Assembly (NCBI GenBank): GCA_937127125.1
Contig: CAKZLO010000074.1
Location: forward strand, 46,125-110,124
DNA from: an uncultured Ardenticatenia bacterium
GTDB lineage: Bacteria > Chloroflexota > Anaerolineae > 4572-78 > NAK82
Direction of reading: 5' to 3'
DNA: 64,000 bases
Positions 25,546-34,680 of this stretch are shown in pieces (position 1 is the stretch's first letter; the number at the start of each line of letters is the position of its first letter). The notes under the pieces are model-generated. The model was not told where the DNA came from and made no database searches. It saw nothing but the letters and a program-made list of their open reading frames with translations. Position numbers and translations under genes: made by a program.

Positions 25546-26670
25546 ATGCCCTTCTCGCTAAAGCTGGAAAAGCGTCTAGAGGAATCAAAGATTATTGCCT
25601 TTCTGGTGCCTCTCGGGTCGTTGTTACTGGCGTTGGTGTTCGGTGCCATCCTGTTACAGTCGGTCGGCGCTGACCCGTTGCGCACGTACAGCGCAATGAT
25701 CGAAGGAGCATTCGGTACACCTGTACAGTGGACGCAGGGTGATTTCTATGCCCTGACCGAGACGCTTGTCAAAGCTACCCCCCTAATGATCTGCGGCCTA
25801 GCTGTCTCCATTGCCTTCCGTATGCTTTTCTGGAATATCGGTGCCGAGGGACAGCTCGTGATGGGCGGTTTTGCGGCTGGCGCTGTCGCGCTGTGGTTGC
25901 CTGGCATGGCGCCGTGGCTGCCGCATTGGGCCTTTCTGCCGCTTATGGCACTGGCTGGCATTGTGGCCGGTGCGGCTTGGGGTATCCTGCCTGGCCTGCT
26001 TAAAGCTTATGTCAAGGTAAATGAGATTATCACGACATTAATGCTCAATTATATTGCCATACTCTGGTTGCAGTATCTCTACTATGGTCCTTGGAAAGAT
26101 CCGAAAGGATTTGGCTTTCCCGGCACGGCGCAATTCGAGCCGTTCACCTGGTTGCCGCGACTGATCGGTCGCGTCCATTGGGGGCTCGTGTTTGCCCTGT
26201 TGGCAGCCATTTTTATCTGGCTCATCCTGAGTCGCACACGTTGGGGTTACGAGATTCGTCTGATCGGCGAGAACCCCGTCGCGGCGCGCTATGCTGGTAT
26301 CAATATCGGACGGAACATTGTGCTGGTGATGTTCCTTTCGGGGGGGCTGGCAGGTCTGGCCGGCATGGCCGAAGTCGCTGGCATTTCGCACCGTTTGCAG
26401 CATGGGCTCGCGGTTGGTTATGGCTTCACCGCGATTATCGTGGCGTGGCTTGCCAAGCTGAATCCATGGGGGGTAGTCGTGGTGGCATTTCTGTTAGCAG
26501 CATTGTTGGTGGGTGGCGACCAGATTCAGATCACAATGGGCTTGCCTGCCGCAATGGCGTCTGTGTTGCAAGGCGCTATCCTTTTCTTTATGCTGGGAGG
26601 TAACATTCTGACGCGATATCGTGTGCGCATTGTGCGCAGTCTGCCTGCCGAGTGTACACAAGAGGGTTGA
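25546..26670 (+). CDS. ABC transporter permease, nucleoside/BMP type (NupP-like)
   Basis: A 374-residue permease of the branched-chain/ribose permease superfamily (YufP/NupP group). Features include ATPLMICGLAVSIAFRMLFWNIGAEGQL, TTLMLNYIAI and RTRWGYEIRLIGENPVAARYAGIN, the cytoplasmic coupling region. About nine hydrophobic helices are visible. The ATG at 25546 follows TTGGAG. It pairs with the next permease to form the membrane pore for purine or other nucleosides. Confidence 0.9.
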   Translation: MPFSLKLEKRLEESKIIAFLVPLGSLLLALVFGAILLQSVGADPLRTYSAMIEGAFGTPVQWTQGDFYALTETLVKATPLMICGLAVSIAFRMLFWNIGAEGQLVMGGFAAGAVALWLPGMAPWLPHWAFLPLMALAGIVAGAAWGILPGLLKAYVKVNEIITTLMLNYIAILWLQYLYYGPWKDPKGFGFPGTAQFEPFTWLPRLIGRVHWGLVFALLAAIFIWLILSRTRWGYEIRLIGENPVAARYAGINIGRNIVLVMFLSGGLAGLAGMAEVAGISHRLQHGLAVGYGFTAIIVAWLAKLNPWGVVVVAFLLAALLVGGDQIQITMGLPAAMASVLQGAILFFMLGGNILTRYRVRIVRSLPAECTQEG

Positions 26671-26676
26671 CAGACC

Positions 26677-27633
26677 ATGGATGTGGTGCTGCTCATTTCC
26701 ATTCTAACCATCACCATCCGTGCTGGTACATCGTTACTCTATGCCACTATTGGCGAAATCCTGACCGAGCGCTCCGGTATTCTGAACTTGGGTGTGGAAG
26801 GGATGATGATCATGGGCGCCGTGAGTGCCTTTGCAGCTGCCTTTCACACAGGCAGCGTCTGGGCAGGCGTAGCGACAGCGATCGTCGTCGGTGGATCGCT
26901 GGCCCTGATCCATGCCTTTTTGACAATTACACTGCGCGCTGATCAGACTGTATCAGGGTTGGCGCTGACTATCTTCGGTTCCGGGCTGGCCAGCTTCCTT
27001 GGTCAGCGGTTGGGGCCGGGTGGCCAGCCGTTGGTGGGTCAGGTCGGTCCCCGTTTCGAGAAGATTGCGTTGCCTCTACTGAGCGACATACCATTCCTTG
27101 GTGATGCCCTCTTCCGCCAGGATGTTCTGGTGTATGGCATGTACCTTCTTGTGCCGCTGGCGTGGTTCATTTTGTATAAGACACGTCCCGGTCTGCACCT
27201 GCGCGCTGTGGGGGAAAGTCCTCACACAGCTGACGCGATGGGAGTCAACGTGCCTGGCTTGCGTTATTTCTATACCGTCCTCGGTGGCATGCTAGTGGGC
27301 CTTGGAGGCGCTCATCTTTCCCTCGCTTATACCCCGGGCTGGACCGAGAACCTGACCAGCGGACGCGGCTGGATCGCGATTGCCCTGGTCATCTTTGCAA
27401 CGTGGGATCCGGCGCGTGCTGTGGTCGGTGCGCTGCTGTTCGGTGGAGTCAATGCTATCCAGTTCCGCCTGCAAGCAGCCGGTACCACTATTCCGGCAGC
27501 GTTTCTTAATATGTTGCCTTATGCTTTCACAGTTATCGTGCTCGTACTGATCACCTGGTGGGAAGCGTTCCGCAAGCGCGTTGGCGCGCCGGCTGCCCTG
27601 GGTGTTCCCTATATGCGCGAGGAAGTTACGTAA
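26677..27633 (+). CDS. ABC transporter permease, nucleoside/BMP type (NupQ-like)
   Basis: A 318-residue permease, second membrane subunit. Hallmarks are LLYATIGEILTERSGILNLGVEGMM near the N-terminus, LTIFGSGLASFLGQRLG, and KTRPGLHLRAVGESPHTADAMGVNV as coupling loop. It begins six bases after the preceding stop. The operon ATPase-permease-permease is typical of nucleoside uptake systems, but the binding lipoprotein gene is missing from both sides. Confidence 0.9.
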   Translation: MDVVLLISILTITIRAGTSLLYATIGEILTERSGILNLGVEGMMIMGAVSAFAAAFHTGSVWAGVATAIVVGGSLALIHAFLTITLRADQTVSGLALTIFGSGLASFLGQRLGPGGQPLVGQVGPRFEKIALPLLSDIPFLGDALFRQDVLVYGMYLLVPLAWFILYKTRPGLHLRAVGESPHTADAMGVNVPGLRYFYTVLGGMLVGLGGAHLSLAYTPGWTENLTSGRGWIAIALVIFATWDPARAVVGALLFGGVNAIQFRLQAAGTTIPAAFLNMLPYAFTVIVLVLITWWEAFRKRVGAPAALGVPYMREEVT

Positions 27634-27658
27634 ATTGCAGCTTGGTTGAAGATTGATT

Positions 27659-28711
27659 ATGCCTAATCCTCTATGCCGCAGGATGTCCATCAGACCATCC
27701 GATATTGCTCCGGAACACATTGCTCGCACCCGGCGCCAGTTTATGAAGTCAATGGGTATTTTGGTTGCCGGCTCATTGGCATCTGCTTGCACGGCGTCTG
27801 GCGCGCAGTTCGCCGCGCAGTCGCGAGCGACGACAGCCCAAAAGGCAGCGGAGTTGGTGCCAACAAGCACATCCACCACGACGAGCAGCACTACGCCACA
27901 AGAGGATACCTCGCCACAACCTGTTCCTTACGCCCAGATACAACAGGACGAGCTAGGAGACCGGCTTACCCCCTACGAAATGGTGACCGGCTATACCAAT
28001 TTCTATGAATTTACTATGGCCAAAGAGGGGGTAGCGGTGTTGGCCAAGGATTTCAGAACATCTCCATGGGAAGTGATGGTAGGCGGTCTGGTACACCGGC
28101 CGCGCACGTTCGGTCTGGAGGATTTGCTTAAGAGGTTCCCCCAAGAAGAACGGGTGTATCGTATGCGCTGCGTGGAAAGATGGTCGATGGTGATCCCTTG
28201 GCAGGGCTTTGCTCTCAGCCATTTGCTAAAAGAAGTGGAACCGATGGGCAGCGCACGCTTCGTACGCTTTGAGTCGGTTTATCGGCCGGAAGAGATGCCG
28301 GGCCAGCGTATGGCAAACTATCCCTGGCCCTATCAGGAAGGTTTGCGCCTTGACGAGGCAATGTGCGAGCTTACCATTCTGGCCACCGGACTCTACGGCG
28401 TCCCACTGCCAGCGCAGAACGGCGCACCAGTGCGTCTGGTAGTACCTTGGAAGTATGGCTTCAAGAGCATTAAGTCTATCGTGAAGATCGAGCTGGTGGA
28501 GGAACAGCCAGCAACCCTATGGTCTACTGTGGCCCCGCACGAGTACGGCTTCTATGCCAACGTGAATCCTGAAGTGCCCCACCCACGTTGGTCGCAATCG
28601 AGCGAGCGTCGCATTGGACAATCGGGCCGCCGTCCGACATTGCTCTTCAACGGTTACGCTGAGCAGGTTGCCGGTCTGTACAGCGGGATGGATCTCCAAC
28701 AATACTTCTGA
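27659..28711 (+). CDS. msrP: Molybdopterin-dependent oxidoreductase, MsrP-like
   Basis: A 350-residue Tat-exported molybdoenzyme of the sulfite oxidase fold, similar to MsrP (YedY), which repairs methionine sulfoxide in envelope proteins. The N-terminus has a twin-arginine motif (RRQFMKS) and a Ser/Thr-rich linker. The molybdenum-ligating Cys is Cys171 in [16 protein letters not shown]; other family stretches are [39 protein letters not shown] and [17 protein letters not shown]. The start may be ATG 27659 or 27683. The heme partner MsrQ is not adjacent, so another electron donor is needed. Confidence 0.88.
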   Translation: MPNPLCRRMSIRPSDIAPEHIARTRRQFMKSMGILVAGSLASACTASGAQFAAQSRATTAQKAAELVPTSTSTTTSSTTPQEDTSPQPVPYAQIQQDELGDRLTPYEMVTGYTNFYEFTMAKEGVAVLAKDFRTSPWEVMVGGLVHRPRTFGLEDLLKRFPQEERVYRMRCVERWSMVIPWQGFALSHLLKEVEPMGSARFVRFESVYRPEEMPGQRMANYPWPYQEGLRLDEAMCELTILATGLYGVPLPAQNGAPVRLVVPWKYGFKSIKSIVKIELVEEQPATLWSTVAPHEYGFYANVNPEVPHPRWSQSSERRIGQSGRRPTLLFNGYAEQVAGLYSGMDLQQYF

Positions 28712-28797
28712 GATGCAAGCGGCAGGGATAATGCTGTGGACACAGCCGGCCATCGTTCCACTATGCACGTACTAGCATATGCGATCTGGAGGCTCGG

Positions 28798-30180
28798 TTG
28801 GACATTCGCAAAGTGGTGCTGATTCAGCCGGGACGTGAGGGCCCTCTCCTCGGACGCGCCAGTGCAGCGCCTTACACGTTGATGCGCCTTGCCTCATTGG
28901 TCCCCGAGGATATCCCAGTCGAAATATGGGATGAGAACCTTGAGCCGATAGACCCCAAATTGCGCCAGCTGGGGCCACATGACTTGGTAGGTATCACCAG
29001 CAAGACACTTTCCATTGAATCGGCGCAGCGCTTCGCGCGCATCGCCCATGAAGCAGGGGTACGAGCCGTTGTCGTTGGGGGCACACACCCCACATTGATG
29101 CCTGAGGAAGTGGCCACTTGGGCCGACGTGGTGGTTACGGGTGAAGCGTACCGCACTTGGCCACGTATCATTCAGGATTTCATCAATGACACCTTACAGT
29201 CGCGTTACGATGATACCGAATGGGCTGATCTAGCTGGAGTGGCACGCATTACCGACAGAGTTATTCGGATGGTGGACGAGAATCGACGCTACTGGACACC
29301 TATGCTGGAAATCACGCGCGGCTGTCCTCGCAAATGCACCTTCTGTACCGCTATACGCGTCAGCGGAAGTCGTATGCGCTTGCGTCCGGTGGAAGAAGTG
29401 GTGGAGGAAATCGAGCGTCGCCGCATTAAACGTTTCTTCCTCACCGACGACAACTTCGGTTTAGCATTTCGCACCAATCCAGAGTACATTGAGGCGATTC
29501 TGAAGGCACTTGCCAAGCTCCCACTGCAGGGTTGGACGACGCAGGCAGAGTTGTTAATTAGCAACTATCCTGACCTCTTATCTCTGGCGCGGCGTGCCAA
29601 TCTAGACAAAGTCTTCATCGGTTTCGAATCGGTCAACCCAGCTAACCGGCACGAACTGAGTGGCAAAGGCACAGGCCAGGCAAGCCAGTACATAGAGGCA
29701 GTCAAGCGTATACATGCCCATGAGATTGGCGTGGTCGGCCTCTTCGTTTTCGGCTTCGATCACGACACGCCCCAAACCTTGGTGGATACTTGGGACTTTG
29801 CTCGCGCAAGTGGACTGGACAGCCTGAGCATGACTATACTGACACCCTATCCCGGTACCCCCTTTCGTGAACAGCTCATCGCAGAGGGTCGTTTGATGAA
29901 CAAGCCTTGGCGCTACTATGACACGGCGCATTTGACATTCTACCCTAAGCGCATGACCCCTGAGGAGCTGGAGGAAGCTTACGATGTCTTCTGTCGCCGT
30001 GCATACAGCACTTTCAACACAGTTCGCCGTGGCCTGCGTGTGCTGAGGCGTCATCCGTTACATCGGCTGCCACGCAAGATCTTCGGCAGCTTCAGCACAG
30101 ACATCGGATATCGTTATACCTTTGCGTGGCGCCACGTAAATGGCCGACGTCTTCTCAACGCTTGGGGGTTGGGGGAGTAG
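28798..30180 (+). CDS. B12-binding domain radical SAM protein
   Basis: A 460-residue radical SAM enzyme with an N-terminal cobalamin-binding-like domain (residues about 1-140, DLVGITSKTL and VVVGGTHPTLMPEE) and a SAM cluster motif CPRKCTFC (Cys176, Cys180, Cys183). The C-terminal region matches the methylase/B12 class (FGFDHDTPQTLVDTWDFARASGLD, TPYPGTPFREQL). The start is TTG 28798, with GGAGG upstream. It is followed four bases after its stop by an O-antigen ligase-type gene, hinting at a lipid or polysaccharide modification. The substrate is unknown. Confidence 0.85.
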   Translation: MDIRKVVLIQPGREGPLLGRASAAPYTLMRLASLVPEDIPVEIWDENLEPIDPKLRQLGPHDLVGITSKTLSIESAQRFARIAHEAGVRAVVVGGTHPTLMPEEVATWADVVVTGEAYRTWPRIIQDFINDTLQSRYDDTEWADLAGVARITDRVIRMVDENRRYWTPMLEITRGCPRKCTFCTAIRVSGSRMRLRPVEEVVEEIERRRIKRFFLTDDNFGLAFRTNPEYIEAILKALAKLPLQGWTTQAELLISNYPDLLSLARRANLDKVFIGFESVNPANRHELSGKGTGQASQYIEAVKRIHAHEIGVVGLFVFGFDHDTPQTLVDTWDFARASGLDSLSMTILTPYPGTPFREQLIAEGRLMNKPWRYYDTAHLTFYPKRMTPEELEEAYDVFCRRAYSTFNTVRRGLRVLRRHPLHRLPRKIFGSFSTDIGYRYTFAWRHVNGRRLLNAWGLGE

Positions 30181-30183
30181 CGT

Positions 30184-31713
30184 GTGACGCTCCGTAGTCC
30201 CATTTTGTCCCTGAGCACAATGCACAGGGTTCCGTATATGCGTGAAGCGCTGCGCCAAAGGCTCAGTGGTAACGAGATCATGGTCGGTCTCATGCTAGCT
30301 ATCGGATGCGCTCTTGCATGGCTTCCGCTGCCCGTAGCACTCATCCTGACCGTTGGCGCGTTGCTTGTATTGCTGATCCTGCTCCACCCCACCGTAGGAC
30401 TGTTGTTGCTTATGTCAATTATTCCCTTCAGTCCGCTGATTAGTGTGCCGGTGGGAAGTGTTCGGGTAGGTGGTATGGAAGCTTTGCTTGTCTTGACCCT
30501 GGCGGCGTGGGTTCTGCGGATGGCCAGCCAAAGGCAAATTGTCCTTCCGGCTGCCCCCCTAATTCTGCCTTGGTTGCTGTGGCTGTCTGCCTGTCTGCTC
30601 TCGTGGACACAAGCGCTGTCACTGGGTGCCTCTCTGAGCGAGACAGTGAAATGGATAGAGATGTTAGCCCTCTACTTGTTTGCGCTCGCTACCCTGGGGC
30701 ATCGTCACATCCCTTGGTTGTTGGGCGTTTGGTTCATCGCCGCTCTTGCACAAGCTGCCTTGGGGTTGTACCAATCATTTATGCAAGTGGGCCCGGAGGG
30801 TTTCCTTGTCTTCGAAGGGAGACTGTTACGCGCATACGGCACCTTCCAGCAACCCAATCCTTATGCCGGCTACTTGGGGCTGACACTTCCCCTCGCCTAT
30901 AGCATTGTCCTTTGGGGGATCGGACGGCCTGGAACGTGGATCAGAGCTCCACAACTTGGCCAAGTGCTCCTGTTTGTGCCGGCCGTGATCTCCCTGGGAG
31001 CCATCGCGGTTGCGATGTACGCCAGTCAGTCGCGGGGCGCCTGGATGGGTGCTGCGGCTGCAATTCTTGTTGCTAGCTTTGTGCGCAGCAAGCGAGCTGC
31101 TTTCATATTTGGTTGTCTCGCCCTATCTTTGTGCATCATCATCGCATTGGGAACCATTAATGTGCTCCCCACAGGTATTGTGCAGCGCTTTGCCGACGTG
31201 ATACCTGCGATGCAAGTATCGAGCATTGCAACTGTAGAGGTGACCGATGCCAACTTTCCTGCGATTGAGCGTCTGGCGCACTGGCAAGCTGCACTCGATA
31301 TGTGGCGTGATCATCTTTGGCTAGGAATCGGTATGGGTAACTATCCTGTCGTGTATCCTGCCTATGCGATTGGTCGCTGGCGGGATGCGCTAGGTCATGC
31401 CCACAATTTCTACCTCAACACAGCAGCGGAAACCGGCTTGGTCGGTTTGTTGCTGTACAGTGTCTTCTGGCTTTCTGTTTTCTGGTTCAGCGCACAAGTA
31501 ATACGCGTGACTCACGGAATGGCACGGGCTGCAGCGGTGGGCATCTTGGGCATGCTGGTTGCGTTAAGTGTCCACAATCTTGTGGACAACCTATTCGTGC
31601 AGGGGATATATCTCCACATTGCCACTGCCTTGGGGGTACTGACCGTGCTATACGAGGGGAAGAAGGGAGGGTCGCCCTCGCCCTTGGTCCCACAGAAAGG
31701 TATTCTCGGCTAG
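30184..31713 (+). CDS. O-antigen ligase/polymerase family membrane protein
   Basis: A 509-residue polytopic membrane protein of the Wzy/WaaL family, which joins polysaccharide repeat units on the outer face of the membrane. About a dozen hydrophobic helices are visible. The characteristic periplasmic loop carries AYGTFQQPNPYAGYLGL and a second ligase motif, GRWRDALGHAHNFYLNTAAETGLVGLLLY, whose His is conserved in the family. Start is GTG 30184, four bases after the radical SAM gene. A GT2 and a GT4/GtrA operon elsewhere in the window suggest an active surface glycan pathway. Confidence 0.85.
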   Translation: MTLRSPILSLSTMHRVPYMREALRQRLSGNEIMVGLMLAIGCALAWLPLPVALILTVGALLVLLILLHPTVGLLLLMSIIPFSPLISVPVGSVRVGGMEALLVLTLAAWVLRMASQRQIVLPAAPLILPWLLWLSACLLSWTQALSLGASLSETVKWIEMLALYLFALATLGHRHIPWLLGVWFIAALAQAALGLYQSFMQVGPEGFLVFEGRLLRAYGTFQQPNPYAGYLGLTLPLAYSIVLWGIGRPGTWIRAPQLGQVLLFVPAVISLGAIAVAMYASQSRGAWMGAAAAILVASFVRSKRAAFIFGCLALSLCIIIALGTINVLPTGIVQRFADVIPAMQVSSIATVEVTDANFPAIERLAHWQAALDMWRDHLWLGIGMGNYPVVYPAYAIGRWRDALGHAHNFYLNTAAETGLVGLLLYSVFWLSVFWFSAQVIRVTHGMARAAAVGILGMLVALSVHNLVDNLFVQGIYLHIATALGVLTVLYEGKKGGSPSPLVPQKGILG

Positions 31714-32517
31714 GCAAATACCAGGATTCCTTATCTCCATTTGTGGGCAGTGGGGATCTGTGAGCAATGTCCGTTACTCGGTCTTCCCACTTGGAAAGCA
31801 AAAATGGGTAACTGTATGTCTTTCAGAGCGTTGTTTTTCCCTTTGCTGATATTTGACAGCTACTTGAATGCGCATTAGAATTCTTGCCGGTTAGCCTCCT
31901 GCCGTTCGCGTTATGCATTGATTGGCAACTTATCGCGGGCGGGATGGCAGATACTGTTGAAAGCACGGCAAAGTCTGCCGGACGTGTCCAGAGCAGTTCC
32001 ATTCCAGCAATGAATGGTGGAAAACAATTCTTCCGAGGGTGGAGATAGCACTACTCCAGGTAATGCCCGCGATGAGGAAAGAATTCTCCCATTTTGCCTC
32101 CCGTTCTTGGGTGCCCTTGGATATTTCCCCAACGTTGTCCTGGCACTTTGCTCAGGCAGGCATCTGTCTTCAGTCTTGTCCGACAAGAGGTCTTGCTGTC
32201 CAATCCTTGCTCTGTGCGCCAAATTCGAGCCAACTGTGCCTGCAGCTTGCGGGGTGCCTCCCTATACCGTCGCACCATCCATGCTCAATGATTTCAGACC
32301 AGGTAGTGCCCAGGGAAAGCGCTGACGTGGCTTCCGGACAGTGTCAGCGTGTCGAGCCTGTGTTCTCACCTCAGGCATTGTCCTGAGTGGAATTATGTAA
32401 ATGAGAGGAGGTGGCGCAAACACTAAAAAGGGTTATAGTAATCAACCTCATCGTGCCCGTCGTTTGTGAAAATTTAAATTCGTGAGACTTCAAAGGATAT
32501 TCCAAAGGAGGATTAGA
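31714..32517 (+). other. Long gene-poor region with a promoter; leader or non-coding RNA
   Basis: About 800 bases with no protein gene I can support. A promoter at 31853-31881 would start a transcript near 31888 that reads about 630 bases to the binding-protein gene. Local hairpins include TCTTG/CAAGA (32174-32188) and GCTGAC/GTCAGC (32321-32347). An AGGAGGTG at 32408-32415 has no start codon after it. No tmRNA, RNase P RNA, 6S RNA or riboswitch signature was recognised. Confidence 0.5.
31853..31881 (+). promoter_or_regulatory. Promoter in the gene-poor region
   Basis: TTGACA (31853-31858) and TAGAAT (31876-31881) with a 17-base spacer. It lies 637 bases upstream of the nearest plus-strand gene. 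Confidence 0.6.
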
Positions 32518-33666
32518 ATGAAGCACGCCCTATTGATTTTCGGCACGTTGGTCACAATCCTTGCGGTACTAATCGGAGGCTGCGCTGGACCTGCGGCGAC
32601 GCCTCAAGCCACTGAGGTGCCTAAGGCAACAGAAGCTGCACCAGCCACCGAAGCACCTAAGGCCACTGAAGTTCCTGCAGCTACTGAGGCACCGGCGGCA
32701 ACGGAGGCCCCCGCCGCTGGTGAGGCGGCCAAGCCGCTCAAGATAGCCTACATTCGGCCAACCAACGAGCCATACTACAAGTATGGGTTCGACGGTGCCC
32801 AGATGATGGCAAAAGCAATGGGGGTCGAGATCCTGGGTTATATCTCCGACATGAAGCCAGAGCGCGAACTGGCCAGTGTTGAAGACGCCATCACTCAGAA
32901 GGTGGATGGTATTGTGTTGATGTCGGTCAGTGCTACGGCGATGACCGCCAGTGTCAATAAGGCCTATGAAGCGAAGATCCCCATCTTTCTCATCTTTGGT
33001 TACAACGAGGAAATCCTGGACAAGATGGTCGGTACGATCCAGGCAGACTGTAATCTCTCGGGCAGCATTATTGGTGAGTGGGTGGCCAAAAACGTGCCGG
33101 AGGGCGAGGTAGCAGTGATCATGGGGCTCCCAGGCCGCGGCGACGCTGAGTGCTACCGCGATGCTTTCAAGCGCGAAATGGAGAAGAATCCCAAACTGAA
33201 ACTGGTGGCATCGGTGCCTGGGGACTGGAACCGACAGAAGGCCTTCGACCAGATGCAGAACCTGATTACCTCCAATCCCAACCTGAAGGCTGTCTTCGTG
33301 CAGAACGAGGACATGTCGCTAGGAGCAATCCAGGCACTCAAACAGGCCGGCAAGGAAGGCGATGTGATCATTGTCTCCCAAAATGGCGCGCCCTACGGCT
33401 TGGAAGCGATTGCGGCTGGTGGCATTAAGGCAACAGTGGGTTGGTCGCCCTCACAGGAAGCAGCCTTGGCAGTACGCATGCTGGTCGAGCATCTGCGCGG
33501 CCAACCTCAGGACTTCAAGCTGACCATCACCCCGATGAAGGTGATAACCAAGGACAACGTGAACGAAGCAACTCCTTGGGAGCCGACCGAAGCGTCCATC
33601 CAAGAGACGCTCAAGCTGGATTTGAAATCGCTCAAGCATGAATTTGCCACAACCGCTGGCTACTGA
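32518..33666 (+). CDS. Sugar-binding lipoprotein, ribose/galactose type
   Basis: A 382-residue periplasmic-binding-protein family 4 (RbsB-like) receptor. Residues 1-21 are a lipoprotein signal with lipobox IGGC (Cys22), followed by a repetitive ATEAP/ATEVP linker (about 28-68). The binding domain contains KPLKIAYIRPTNEPYYKYGFDGAQMM, AITQKVDGIVLMSVSATAM and SNPNLKAVFVQNEDMSLGAIQALKQAG, the usual hinge regions. AAAGGAGG is eight bases ahead of the ATG at 32518. It feeds the ATPase and permease at 35876-38345. A stable hairpin follows the stop. Confidence 0.9.
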   Translation: MKHALLIFGTLVTILAVLIGGCAGPAATPQATEVPKATEAAPATEAPKATEVPAATEAPAATEAPAAGEAAKPLKIAYIRPTNEPYYKYGFDGAQMMAKAMGVEILGYISDMKPERELASVEDAITQKVDGIVLMSVSATAMTASVNKAYEAKIPIFLIFGYNEEILDKMVGTIQADCNLSGSIIGEWVAKNVPEGEVAVIMGLPGRGDAECYRDAFKREMEKNPKLKLVASVPGDWNRQKAFDQMQNLITSNPNLKAVFVQNEDMSLGAIQALKQAGKEGDVIIVSQNGAPYGLEAIAAGGIKATVGWSPSQEAALAVRMLVEHLRGQPQDFKLTITPMKVITKDNVNEATPWEPTEASIQETLKLDLKSLKHEFATTAGY

Positions 33667-33691
33667 GGCCGTCTGAGAGTGACTGTGCTCG

Positions 33692-33715
33692 CCTGGGGCG
33701 CGTCAGCGCCCCAGG
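33692..33715 (+). terminator. 10-bp GC hairpin after the binding-protein gene
   Basis: CCTGGGGCGC (33692-33701) and GCGCCCCAGG (33706-33715) form a perfect stem with loop GTCA. There is no T run. It probably protects the upstream mRNA or partially terminates ahead of the downstream genes. Confidence 0.6.
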
Positions 33716-33803
33716 TCCACAGATCGCTGCTAATCAGTTCAGCGGAGAGGTCGTCCCCATCGCTTGCCTTTAGCAATTTATAACCCTTTAAGGAGTGGTT
33801 CGT

Positions 33804-34661
33804 ATGAAGGTCGGAATCGATAGTTACTGTTACCACCGTTACTTCGGAGAGATCTACCCTAATCAGGTAGACCCTGGCCGACGCATGAGCTACCAGGACT
33901 TCTTGAAGCGTGCCATTGAGCTGAAGGTGGATGGCGTATCATTGGAGACTTGCTTCTTTGAGAGTTTCTCAGACAACTACCTAGCCAGTCTCAAAGAACT
34001 CATCGATCAGGGCAATATGGAAGTCGTTGTCGCGTGGGGACATCCCAAAGGCTTCGAAGGGGGTAAGAAGCCGGAGGCCATGCAGGAGATGAAGTCCATG
34101 TTCCGTGTATGCCACGCCCTCGGTGCCAAAGTGATGCGAGTGGTTGGTTCAAGTTTGGACTACCGCAATGACCCACACGGGCCGCAGATTGACGCACTTG
34201 CTCAACTGTTTAAGGAAGGCGCTCGTATGGCCGAGGATGAGGGAGTACGTCTGGCGGTCGAGAACCATTTCGACTTCACCACTGAGGAGTACATGGACCT
34301 GCTTCATCGGGTGAATTCGCCCTATTTCGGCATAACATTTGATACAGGCAACGCCTTGCGCATTGGAGACGATCCAGTCGAGTCGGCGCGGTTGCTAGCT
34401 CCATATGTGTATGCCACTCACACCAAGGATGTGGCACCGCTGTACGGTGTCAGCCCGAAAGAGTGGTTCTTCTTCGCCTGTGTGCCTATTGGGCAGGGTA
34501 TCATCAACATACCAGCTCTGGTCGACGCCTTGTTAGCTGGTGGGTATCAAGGCCTGTTTGCCATTGAACTAGATTACATGGACCCTAAGTACCCGGATGA
34601 GGATTGGGCTGTCGAGGAGAGTGTGAAATATCTTCGCAGCTTGCAACGTGAGCGCCACTAA
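33804..34661 (+). CDS. Sugar phosphate isomerase/epimerase (TIM barrel)
   Basis: A 285-residue xylose-isomerase-like TIM-barrel protein. Metal-ligand strands are visible as GVSLETCFFE, RLAVENHFDF (Glu), ITFDTGNAL (Asp), YATHTKDVAP (His/Asp) and LFAIELDYMD (Glu). These proteins isomerise or epimerise sugars and keto-inositols. AAGGAGTGG precedes the ATG at 33804. It sits between the binding-protein gene and a Gfo/Idh oxidoreductase, repeating the pairing seen at 17984-20256, so it probably acts on the imported sugar. Confidence 0.86.
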   Translation: MKVGIDSYCYHRYFGEIYPNQVDPGRRMSYQDFLKRAIELKVDGVSLETCFFESFSDNYLASLKELIDQGNMEVVVAWGHPKGFEGGKKPEAMQEMKSMFRVCHALGAKVMRVVGSSLDYRNDPHGPQIDALAQLFKEGARMAEDEGVRLAVENHFDFTTEEYMDLLHRVNSPYFGITFDTGNALRIGDDPVESARLLAPYVYATHTKDVAPLYGVSPKEWFFFACVPIGQGIINIPALVDALLAGGYQGLFAIELDYMDPKYPDEDWAVEESVKYLRSLQRERH

Positions 34662-34680
34662 TACGGTCGAGGAGGGCACT

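Noticed and set aside
31911..32386. Several 75-115 codon frames on both strands in the gene-poor region
   Set aside because: They overlap one another, lack ribosome sites and show no recognisable family; a decayed transposase was considered but no DDE or HTH motif was found.
31888..32400. RNase P RNA, tmRNA or cobalamin riboswitch in the gene-poor region
   Set aside because: GAGGAAAG and GCCAACTG resemble parts of known motifs, but the remaining conserved segments are missing.
32624..32730. GCxACTGA-type repeats after the lipobox of the ribose-type receptor
   Set aside because: They encode an ATEAP/ATEVP linker in frame, not a separate repeat element.
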